36,949 bases of DNA from an uncultured Bacilli bacterium (GCA_947627915.1 CANQXT010000008.1:1-36949), one strand, 5' to 3'; shown: positions 10,043-17,447, counted from the stretch's first letter. The notes: a model not told the origin generated them from the letters alone. A program made the numbers and translations.

Positions 10043-10092
10043 AAACTTAACTTAAAAAGAAAGAGAATTATTCTCTTTCAGGGTTAAGTTTT
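10043..10092 (-). terminator. Long hairpin terminator downstream of the variable protein gene
   Basis: AACTTAAC...GAAAGAGAA-TTA-TTCTCTTTC...GTTAAGTT; homologous hairpin at 12489-12540. Confidence 0.65.
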
Positions 10093-10103
10093 ACTCTATT
10101 TTA

Positions 10104-10119
10104 ACGTCTTCGTTGACGT
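10104..10119 (-). promoter_or_regulatory. Short hairpin 1 nt past the stop codon (candidate DGR-type hairpin or 3'UTR element)
   Basis: ACGTC-AACGAA-GACGT on the coding strand. Confidence 0.4.
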
Positions 10120-10120
10120 G

Positions 10121-11581
10121 TTAATTAGTTGGAGAAAGGACGAGGCGAAACCCAAAGTAACTGTTAGCATCACCGGTGTCCCTACTGAAGTTGAACTGAC
10201 CCGCCAAGACACCATTGTCGCAACCGCCTCCTCGAACGAACCACGGGTTAGAAGAGTCAACGAAGTGCGAAGTGTCAGCGTACCAAGCGTTATGATAACG
10301 TTTATCAATACCATCTTTATCCCAATAGTAATAGAATGGTCCCATTTCTCCAGTTGCATCTCCTAAGATTCTTTTATTATATGATGTTACACTACTATCA
10401 CTTGGATATTTATCTATATAACCATCGCTTACCTCTTTTGCTAATTCTGAATCATTTGTAAAACCACTATCTTTAGGATTTCCGTCCATATAAGAAGCCA
10501 TATATTCGTGTGCTCCACCAGACATATCATATACACCACTTATATTTCCAGTTGTACTTGCTAAATATCCGGTTGGGGTATTATATGGTTGAGTTTTATC
10601 TGTTTCACTACTCTTACCAACTTCTCCTGTATAACTACTTTGATCTGTATTTGCTGCAGCGCTATATCCTGTTTTATATTCTGAATTATTATTTATTCTT
10701 ACTTCTGTTCCTATTCCATATTTCGAATGGGATAAATATGCTATTGCTCCCCATTCTGTATTCTTCATCATATGACTATCTAATGTTTGATTATATTTTT
10801 TTCCTGCTTCAAAGAATGTTTTTACATTTGCACCTCGCCATGATGTTTCATTTGGTTTTACTAATACATTATTTGCATTTCCTCCAGTTTCAAACTTTCC
10901 TACCCATATTCCACTTAGTTCTGTTTTTCCTAATGTAAATGCTGGATGAGTTAACCAATCTCCGTCTTTAGTTACACTAGTACTTTTTTGTGTATCTTTA
11001 CTTTCAAACACGATATTGATTAATCTTGCTTGTCCTAATGCTTGTGTTGTTGAATTACTATAATTTGTATTTGTTAAGGTAGTTCCATCTTTTGCTCCAT
11101 CTTCACTTGTTGCATGCCATACTTGATATTTATATCTTGGTATCCAGACAAAATATCCATTTATATCATTTTCATTTATTTTTTGTCCTACAGAATATGT
11201 CTCTTTTTTTCCTTCATTTAATATTACAGCATTAGCCCATCTTTTTTCACTATAGTTATACCATTCACTATGTTTATTTGCATAATACACATCTCCATTT
11301 GGTTTTATTTCAACTGGGATTAAATCTCCGGTTATTACTGGATCATTTCCGTTTAAATCTTCTTCTTTCCATTCATCTTTATGTAACCCACTTCTTTCAT
11401 ATAATTCATCTATGGCTTCTTGTACATTAGTTACTGTTTCGTGAGTTGCTTCATTATCATATGTTACTTCTTCACTATCTATCATTGTACTTTCGGCATA
11501 TACGATACTTACTGATATTATTACTATTCCTATTATTATTCCTATTAATATTTTATAATTATTTTTTATTATTTTCTTCAT
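10121..11581 (-). CDS. Exported/anchored protein with FGE-sulfatase-like (C-type lectin fold) domain and DGR-type variable C-terminus
   Basis: N-terminal TM; FVWIPRYKYQV, TEWGAIAYLSHSKYG, GVYDMSGGAHEYMASYM; C-terminal WFVRGGGCDNGVLAGQFNFSRDTGDANSYFGFRLVLS. Confidence 0.85.
   Translation of the reverse strand: MKKIIKNNYKILIGIIIGIVIISVSIVYAESTMIDSEEVTYDNEATHETVTNVQEAIDELYERSGLHKDEWKEEDLNGNDPVITGDLIPVEIKPNGDVYYANKHSEWYNYSEKRWANAVILNEGKKETYSVGQKINENDINGYFVWIPRYKYQVWHATSEDGAKDGTTLTNTNYSNSTTQALGQARLINIVFESKDTQKSTSVTKDGDWLTHPAFTLGKTELSGIWVGKFETGGNANNVLVKPNETSWRGANVKTFFEAGKKYNQTLDSHMMKNTEWGAIAYLSHSKYGIGTEVRINNNSEYKTGYSAAANTDQSSYTGEVGKSSETDKTQPYNTPTGYLASTTGNISGVYDMSGGAHEYMASYMDGNPKDSGFTNDSELAKEVSDGYIDKYPSDSSVTSYNKRILGDATGEMGPFYYYWDKDGIDKRYHNAWYADTSHFVDSSNPWFVRGGGCDNGVLAGQFNFSRDTGDANSYFGFRLVLSPTN
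10124..10300 (-). other. Candidate DGR variable region (VR)
   Basis: Abrupt rise in GC and switch to AAC/GAC/TAC/TTC/GTC codons within an AT-rich gene, over the lectin-fold C-terminus; IMH-like GC-rich end GGGTTTCGCCTCGTCC. Confidence 0.65.
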
Positions 11582-11602
11582 ATCTTAACTCTTCTTTCTT
11601 TT

Positions 11603-12043
11603 TTAAAAATTTGCTTTATATAATTCATCTATAGCACATTGGATATCTGTACAATTTGTTCTATTATTTGAATTATCATATATTAATATACTGGCCATCA
11701 ACTTTTCAAAATACAATATACAATATGTTGTTTCAGTATTACTTAATGTTATTGTTCCGTGATTATAAGTTATATCTGGATCTTCTAGTTTATCTCCTTT
11801 TTCATTCATACATTCTGTTTTAGATAAATCTAATGTGTATCCTCTATTTGGCCAAGTAGTTCCATTATATTCTGTATATATTCCATTTCCATTTTCATCC
11901 CAGTATACTGCAAAGACATCTTTATTTATTTTATTATTTTTTATATTTACTTCATTTAAAGATTTACTATTATTTATTTGATACATCATATACAAAGAAA
12001 ATATTTCTATTATTACTAGTACTCCTATAATTATCTTCTTCAT
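11603..12043 (-). CDS. Membrane-anchored surface-type protein, 146 aa
   Basis: N-terminal ~90 aa paralogous to the 444-aa protein; C-terminal IQCAIDELY motif shared with VQEAIDELY of the downstream 486-aa protein. Confidence 0.8.
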   Translation of the reverse strand: MKKIIIGVLVIIEIFSLYMMYQINNSKSLNEVNIKNNKINKDVFAVYWDENGNGIYTEYNGTTWPNRGYTLDLSKTECMNEKGDKLEDPDITYNHGTITLSNTETTYCILYFEKLMASILIYDNSNNRTNCTDIQCAIDELYKANF

Positions 12044-12108
12044 CTCTTAACCCTTTCTTTTATGTTGATAACTTTTATCTATTTTATTTCTCTCTATTTT
12101 ATAAGATA

Positions 12109-12135
12109 ATTATATAATACCCCCCCCGGTGTCAA
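12109..12135 (-). promoter_or_regulatory. Sigma-A-type promoter with G8 tract in the spacer (146-aa/486-aa operon)
   Basis: Coding strand TTGACA-CC-GGGGGGGG-TATTA-TATAAT; spacer 15 bp. Confidence 0.8.
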
Positions 12136-12144
12136 GTTTTCATT

Positions 12145-12173
12145 AAAAAAATGTTGTATAATCAACATTTTTT
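12145..12173 (-). terminator. Intrinsic terminator of the toxin-like mRNA
   Basis: AAAAAATGTTG-ATTATA-CAACATTTTTT + T. Confidence 0.65.
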
Positions 12174-12182
12174 AGATATACT
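12154..12182 (+). promoter_or_regulatory. Promoter of the antisense RNA
   Basis: TTGTAT-N17-TATACT, conserved in the second copy. Confidence 0.55.
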
Positions 12183-12188
12183 AAAGTA

Positions 12189-12268
12189 GGAAGTGTGAAT
12201 TTCACGCCGCCTATAAATTTGGACGACGCTATCCGAATATTAATTCAAATATTTGGACGGCGTCTTTT
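12189..12268 (+). ncRNA. Predicted ~80-nt antisense (antitoxin-like) RNA
   Basis: Promoter 12154-12182; terminator GACGC-TCCGAATATT/AATATTTGGA-GCGTC followed by TTTT; complementary to the 3' part of the toxin-like mRNA. Confidence 0.6.
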
Positions 12269-12336
12269 ATTACGTTTGAAATTAACAATAATAAAATAAT
12301 TATTAACAAAAACTTATTTAAAGTTGTTGCTTTCAT
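12229..12336 (-). CDS. 35-aa hydrophobic peptide, type I toxin-like (unannotated sORF)
   Basis: ATG at 12336, SD AGGTG 7 nt upstream; MKATTLNKFLLIIILLLLISNVIKDAVQIFELIFG; own promoter and terminator. Confidence 0.65.
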   Translation of the reverse strand: MKATTLNKFLLIIILLLLISNVIKDAVQIFELIFG

Positions 12337-12418
12337 CTTACTTCACCTACCTTCCTCAAAAGGAAACCCCCTGAGAAAAAATTGATTCGGCGGCGCCAGT
12401 TCAACACTTCAAGTTACT

Positions 12419-12447
12419 ATTAAATTACAATTTCCAATATTTGTAAA
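12419..12447 (-). promoter_or_regulatory. Promoter of the toxin-like mRNA
   Basis: TTTACA-N17-TTTAAT on the minus strand, ~TSS 12412. Confidence 0.6.
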
Positions 12448-12488
12448 GGGGATAATTTTGACATATTTTGTCTTATTTTGACGAACTT

Positions 12489-12540
12489 AAACTTAACTAA
12501 AAAAAGAAAGAGATTTTTATTCTCTTTCAGGGTTAAGTTT
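12489..12540 (-). terminator. Hairpin terminator downstream of the Gly-rich protein gene
   Basis: AAACTTAAC...GAAAGAG/CTCTTTC...GTTAAGTTT; homolog of 10043-10092. Confidence 0.65.
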
Positions 12541-12567
12541 CTATTTTATACGTCTTCGTTGACGAAT

Positions 12568-13902
12568 TTAATTAACAAAAGTAATTTTAGCATAACCATT
12601 TCCTTCATTACCTGTCATATTACCATCACCACTATGAGTTGGCATTTGTGAGTTTCCTGCAATCATTTGTGTATCGGTAAAATATTTTCCACTATAATGG
12701 TATGAGCAATTTATATCTTTTGTTCCATCTGTACATCCAGCTTTTGGTTGAACATTTTCTTCAGTTGATTCTTTTTTTATGGCTACACAACCTTCGTGAC
12801 CTGAAATATATGATGAGCCTCCTGCACCAGAACTTACTCCATCGTCAATATAAGAACCTCCTCCGCCACCATAGTAACCTGAACCTCCGCCACCTCCATG
12901 ACCATTTTGAGAATCTCCTCCTTGACCGAATTTACCATCTGTTGGATCAGTTTCGGCATTATAATACGCACCTCTAATACCTCCAGAAATTTGGGTACCT
13001 CCAGTGGCTAATTGATGTTCTACGCTATTTTCATTTAAAATACCACTTCCTCCAATTAAACTTCCACCATAACCTCCTGTTACAGCATTATGAAAATTAG
13101 ATGTACCTCCTCCACCTGCTGCAACCATTATTCTGGATTTTAAACTTTCAAAATCATTCCAATTACCACTACTAGAAATATCTAATCTCACGTCTGTTGC
13201 TCCGCCACCACCGGCGGCTATTTGATAAGCATAACCTCCATAACCTCCACCATTATATCCACCGGCTGGACGAATTAAATATGTAACTGAAGAATAATCT
13301 TTTCCCATTTCACCAACGTAAATATATAATTTTTCATTTTTACTTAATTTTATTTTTCCACTTGTATACGCACCATTTCCACCTTTTATATATTCACCTA
13401 CTCTTTCATAGCCAGCTTCAGAAACTAAAGAATTACCATAATCATAATAAGCTCCTCCACCACTAGCTCCCCATAATTTTATTTTATAATTACCTTCTTT
13501 AGGTGCTTTAAATATTTGATAATTTCCTGTATATTCATATTCTCTATTTTCGGGTAAATAAAAATATAATGTACAATATGCTGTATTTTTACTGGTTAAA
13601 GTTAAACTATTATTACTTGAATTATATTTTATTATATTATTATCTAATTCACTTCCTTTTTCACTCATACATTTTGTATTACTTAGATCTAATACATAGC
13701 CATCACTAGGCCAACCATCTTCTTCATATTCAGTATATTCTCCGGTACTATTTTCATCCCAATATATAGCAAAAGTATTTTTATTTATTTTATTATCTTT
13801 TATATTTACTTCATTTAAGTTTTTATTTTCATTACTTTGATACATCATATATAAAGAAAATATTTCTATTATTACTAATACTCCTATAATTATCTTTTTC
13901 AT
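12568..13902 (-). CDS. Membrane-anchored Gly-rich protein, ALK/LTK glycine-rich-domain-like
   Basis: N-domain paralogous to the 146-aa protein; FKAPKEGNYKIKLWGASGGG, IAAGGGGATDVR, IMVAAGGGG, GGGGGSGYYGGGGG, GYAKITFVN end. Confidence 0.85.
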   Translation of the reverse strand: MKKIIIGVLVIIEIFSLYMMYQSNENKNLNEVNIKDNKINKNTFAIYWDENSTGEYTEYEEDGWPSDGYVLDLSNTKCMSEKGSELDNNIIKYNSSNNSLTLTSKNTAYCTLYFYLPENREYEYTGNYQIFKAPKEGNYKIKLWGASGGGAYYDYGNSLVSEAGYERVGEYIKGGNGAYTSGKIKLSKNEKLYIYVGEMGKDYSSVTYLIRPAGGYNGGGYGGYAYQIAAGGGGATDVRLDISSSGNWNDFESLKSRIMVAAGGGGTSNFHNAVTGGYGGSLIGGSGILNENSVEHQLATGGTQISGGIRGAYYNAETDPTDGKFGQGGDSQNGHGGGGGSGYYGGGGGSYIDDGVSSGAGGSSYISGHEGCVAIKKESTEENVQPKAGCTDGTKDINCSYHYSGKYFTDTQMIAGNSQMPTHSGDGNMTGNEGNGYAKITFVN

Positions 13903-13966
13903 TCTTAAACCTTTCTTTTATGTTGATAACTTTTATCTATTTTGTTTATCTCTATTTTATAAGATA

Positions 13967-13993
13967 ATTATATAATACCCCCCCCGGTGTCAA
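13967..13993 (-). promoter_or_regulatory. Sigma-A-type promoter with G8 tract in the spacer (444-aa gene)
   Basis: TTGACA-CC-GGGGGGGG-TATTA-TATAAT; spacer 15 bp; same design as 12109-12135. Confidence 0.8.
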
Positions 13994-14236
13994 GTTTTGC
14001 CGTTTAAAATGTTGGTAATTTTTGCAAAATAATTATAAACTTGTAAAATAAATTAACTTAAAAAAGACTATCAAATTTAGATAGTCTCTTAAAACAAAAT
14101 AAGTAATTTGAGTTTTTAATAAAAGTTAAAGAATACAAACTAATGGAAAAAATTATAGGAGGTATGAAGTGAATTTTATTAAATAATAACAAAGTGTAAA
14201 TAAAAATCATAATAATATAAAATATATAATAAAAAT

Positions 14237-14281
14237 CCCCTTCACTAATAAGATATGCGAAATCTTACAAAATGAAAGGGC
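14237..14281 (-). terminator. Intrinsic terminator of the rhomboid gene
   Basis: CCCTTTCA...AAGAT/ATCTT...TGAAGGGGATTTTTATT on the minus strand. Confidence 0.65.
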
Positions 14282-14287
14282 ATTAAC

Positions 14288-15442
14288 CTAGACTAGTTTA
14301 AATATGACATAACATAAGAAGATAACTAAAAGTGTATAAACAATACCACCATTAATTTGTTCACTTTTACTACTTTTATATTTTACTCCCACTAACATAG
14401 TAGCTAAATAACCCCCAATTAAACCACCAATATGAGCAGCATTATCAATACCACTTATTGTAAAACCAAGAATTAAGTTTATAACAATAATTGGAATAAT
14501 TTGACTAGTTAGGGCATTGGATAAATATAAACGATAGTGATAACCAAAATATAATAATGAACCCATTAAACCAAAGATAGCACCACTAGCTCCTAAAGAT
14601 AAAGAATCTTTTAGAAAGACAACACTAAATAAACTTCCCATTAAAGCACTTAACAAATATATTATAGTAAACTTTGTTTTACCAATATAAGTTTCTACTT
14701 GATTACCAATAATCCATAAAGAATACATATTTACAAGTAAATGGAATATACCACCATGTAAGAAAGTATTAGTTAGAAGACGATATATTTCTAAATTTAA
14801 GAAACCTTGTTTACTATTACAAAATAAATATAAATATTCTGGTTTAAAAATAGTTATTAAATAACATATAACACATAATAAAATAATTATTTTAGTTACA
14901 ATTATTTTTTTGGGTTTAAATACTTCTTCATATTTATCATTTTCTTTTTCTGTTTTTTTATTTATATCTTCTGTCGCACTTATTATTTTCATAATATCAT
15001 TAGTTCTTTTTAAATGATCGGTTTTAATATTAGGAAAAGTTTCGGCTAAAATTTTATTCTTTTTTAAAGCACTTAAACTACTAATATTAATTGTTTCAAT
15101 ATTTTTATTATTATTATTTTGTAAATCAATTGAATCATTCATATCTAGACAAATATTTAAGACATTCATCTTTAAAGATAATGTTTTTCTTTTTATTTGT
15201 CTAACAACAAAACCTAATTTATACATATCCATATCTAATTGTTCATTATTATGAATATATTTAGAATTAATTCTAATTATTTTATAGGGAGCATTTAAAT
15301 TCTCAAGCCATATTTCATTTTTAGCTCCTCTAACATTGATTGGAGTATAATTTTCTTCAGTAACAAAGTAATGAACTAAACTCATTATTAATTCATCTTT
15401 AACATTTATTATACTACTATCCATAAAATTTTCTCCTTTCAT
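14288..15442 (-). CDS. Rhomboid family intramembrane serine protease with N-terminal cytosolic domain
   Basis: HLLVNMYSLWIIG, LGASGAIFGLMGSL (catalytic GxSG), AHIGGLIGGYLATM. Confidence 0.92.
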   Translation of the reverse strand: MKGENFMDSSIINVKDELIMSLVHYFVTEENYTPINVRGAKNEIWLENLNAPYKIIRINSKYIHNNEQLDMDMYKLGFVVRQIKRKTLSLKMNVLNICLDMNDSIDLQNNNNKNIETINISSLSALKKNKILAETFPNIKTDHLKRTNDIMKIISATEDINKKTEKENDKYEEVFKPKKIIVTKIIILLCVICYLITIFKPEYLYLFCNSKQGFLNLEIYRLLTNTFLHGGIFHLLVNMYSLWIIGNQVETYIGKTKFTIIYLLSALMGSLFSVVFLKDSLSLGASGAIFGLMGSLLYFGYHYRLYLSNALTSQIIPIIVINLILGFTISGIDNAAHIGGLIGGYLATMLVGVKYKSSKSEQINGGIVYTLLVIFLCYVIFKLV

Positions 15443-15484
15443 AATATTTTACCCTTTTTCATAATATTAGTAAAGGGTGAAATT

Positions 15485-15805
15485 ATGTATTTATATTTTC
15501 TTATTTATATTGCAGTAATATTATATATTGTTTATCCAATATGTAAAATAGTTTGGTATAACTTACTTGATAGAGATTTGACATTTTTATTAAGTGTTAA
15601 CTATATTTTATTATTTTTATTATCTATAATATTTGATTATCAACACAACTTATTATTTAGTATTTTAATAAGTTTAACATTAGTAATATCTTCTTTCTTC
15701 TTAATAAGAAAAATTAAGAAAATATTTGGTTGTTATCAATTATTAAGTATACCTTATTTTTGTTTTTGTGTCTTTACCTTTAGTAATATTTTAGTTTTGA
15801 TCTAA
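15485..15805 (+). CDS. Small hydrophobic membrane protein, 106 aa
   Basis: ORF with SD AAAGGGTG and several TM segments. Confidence 0.6.
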   Translation: MYLYFLIYIAVILYIVYPICKIVWYNLLDRDLTFLLSVNYILLFLLSIIFDYQHNLLFSILISLTLVISSFFLIRKIKKIFGCYQLLSIPYFCFCVFTFSNILVLI

Positions 15806-16678
15806 TTTATCAAGAAAATCTTGAAATTCTTTCGGTAAAGGACTTTCAAACTCCAATACTTTTTTAGTTATAGGATGAGTAAATCTTATAACTTTTGAAT
15901 GTAAAAATTGTCCAAATTCTGTAGTTTTCTTATTTTGATATACTGGATCATTATAGATTGGATAACCAAGATGCGCCATATGAACTCTTATTTGATGGGT
16001 TCTACCAGTTTCTAAAACTAAACTAACTAAAGTATATCCTTTATATCTTTTTAGAACTTTTAAATTAGTTATAGCTTTTTTACCATCACTTCTTACTTCC
16101 ATTTTATTAAAATTTGTTTTACTACGCCCAATGGGAGCATCAATATAAGCTGTATTGGCAGGAAAATTACCAATTAAAAGAGCATAATATTCCCGATAAA
16201 CTCTTTTATATTTAAAATCTTCTGCTAAAATTTCGTGAGCTTTATTACTTTTACATACTAGCATTAAACCAGAAGTATCTTTATCAAGACGATGAACTAT
16301 TCCTACTCTTTCATTACCACCAAGATCACTTAAATTTAAAGTATAATATAAAAGACCATTAACTAAAGTATTATTATAATTACCATTACCAGGGTGAACA
16401 ACTAAACCACTGGGTTTATCTATAACCATTAGATCATCATCTTCATAAACAATATTTAAGTGCATTTCCACTGGATTAATATCTTCTTTTATTTGATAAC
16501 TTTCATCAATTAATACTTCATCATTAATTTTTGTTTTATAACTTGGTTTAACTATTTTTTGATTAACTTTAATATAACCATCTTTTAACATTTTAGTAAT
16601 TAATTCGCGACTATAATCTAAATTATCACTTAAATATTTATCTATTCTAATATCATCTTTATCTACTATTAAATTCAT
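15791..16678 (-). CDS. rluD: RluD-family 23S rRNA pseudouridine synthase
   Basis: S4-like N-terminus; VHRLDKDTSGLMLVCKS, ETGRTHQIRVHMAHLGYPI; start set at MNLIV with SD AAAGGA. Confidence 0.93.
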   Translation of the reverse strand: MNLIVDKDDIRIDKYLSDNLDYSRELITKMLKDGYIKVNQKIVKPSYKTKINDEVLIDESYQIKEDINPVEMHLNIVYEDDDLMVIDKPSGLVVHPGNGNYNNTLVNGLLYYTLNLSDLGGNERVGIVHRLDKDTSGLMLVCKSNKAHEILAEDFKYKRVYREYYALLIGNFPANTAYIDAPIGRSKTNFNKMEVRSDGKKAITNLKVLKRYKGYTLVSLVLETGRTHQIRVHMAHLGYPIYNDPVYQNKKTTEFGQFLHSKVIRFTHPITKKVLEFESPLPKEFQDFLDKLDQN

Positions 16679-17129
16679 TTTCATCATCCTTTTTATATAT
16701 TGAATAAAGAAGTAATAATACTCCCAGTACAATAAATATATCAGCTAAATTAAAGACTGGAAAATTATAATGACCTAGTTTAATATCGATAAAATCGATA
16801 ACATAACCATATATAATTCGATTAAGTAAATTACCTATAATACCACCATAAATCATACTAAAAGATATAATATTACGTTTATTTATTTTAAATCTTTTTT
16901 GATATATTAGTAAAAATAATAGAAAGATAATCGTAATAATAATTAAAATAATTGTATTACCAGATAATATATTCCAACTAGCACCATCATTATATATTTT
17001 CGTAATGAAAAGAAATTTATTAATAATTGTTTTTGATTCCATAACCACAAAAAAACGATCTATCAAATATTTTGATAAAATATCTAAAAATAAACAAATT
17101 ATAGATCCCAATAAAATTTTTCTTTTCAT
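16659..17129 (-). CDS. lspA: Lipoprotein signal peptidase II
   Basis: Four TM segments, GGIIGNLLNRI and VIDFIDI...FNLADIFI catalytic Asp motifs. Confidence 0.92.
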   Translation of the reverse strand: MKRKILLGSIICLFLDILSKYLIDRFFVVMESKTIINKFLFITKIYNDGASWNILSGNTIILIIITIIFLLFLLIYQKRFKINKRNIISFSMIYGGIIGNLLNRIIYGYVIDFIDIKLGHYNFPVFNLADIFIVLGVLLLLYSIYKKDDENEFNSR

Positions 17130-17195
17130 AATAAAATTGTACTAAATTTCTAAGAAAAAGTCTATGATATGAATTAAAAAAATAACTTAGATATT

Positions 17196-17417
17196 TTAAA
17201 GATCTACTAAAATAACATCTTCGCCAATCTTTTTTATTTTTTCAAAAGTAAAAGATGATTCTCCTCCTCGAGTCATCTTTTTTAACATTTTTCTTTCTTC
17301 TGAAACAAAATAGATTATTTTTCCCGTTGTATCTATTTTAGCATCAATAATTCTTCCTAAGTTATTACCATCTTTAATATTTATAATATCTTTTGTTTGT
17401 AAATCACTTAAAAGCAT
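17196..17417 (-). CDS. ylmC: YlmC/YmxH family PRC-barrel sporulation protein
   Basis: MLLSDLQTKDIINIKDGNNLGRIIDAKID; position next to sigG. Confidence 0.85.
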   Translation of the reverse strand: MLLSDLQTKDIINIKDGNNLGRIIDAKIDTTGKIIYFVSEERKMLKKMTRGGESSFTFEKIKKIGEDVILVDL

Positions 17418-17447
17418 ATAAATCCACCTTAATAAATTATATGTTTT

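Larger units (their letters stand above)
9900..13993. repeat. Two diverged tandem surface-protein cassettes (12136-13993 and 9900-12135)
   Basis: Shared promoter/5'UTR, shared N-terminal domain, shared 3' hairpin + terminator, shared antisense-RNA module in the same order. Confidence 0.7.

Noticed and set aside
10118-10366. 82-aa plus-strand ORF and 87-aa alternative minus frame (10096-10359) over the variable region
   Set aside because: Stop-poor because the VR is GC-rich; no SD, shadow of the 486-aa CDS.
10510-10938. Plus-strand 142-aa Leu/Tyr/His-rich ORF (and similar at 11446-11634, 12702-12977)
   Set aside because: Antisense translations of the minus-strand surface-protein genes; low-complexity composition typical of shadow ORFs.
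9900-12470. Shared non-coding blocks as insertion-sequence ends
   Set aside because: No transposase, no target-site duplication; paired promoters, terminators and a conserved sORF explain them as gene/RNA modules.
14150-14200. Possible micro-ORF with SD AGGAGGT near 14160-14175
   Set aside because: Encodes only a few codons before a stop (ATGAAGTGA or GTGAATTTTATTAAATAA); no supporting structure.
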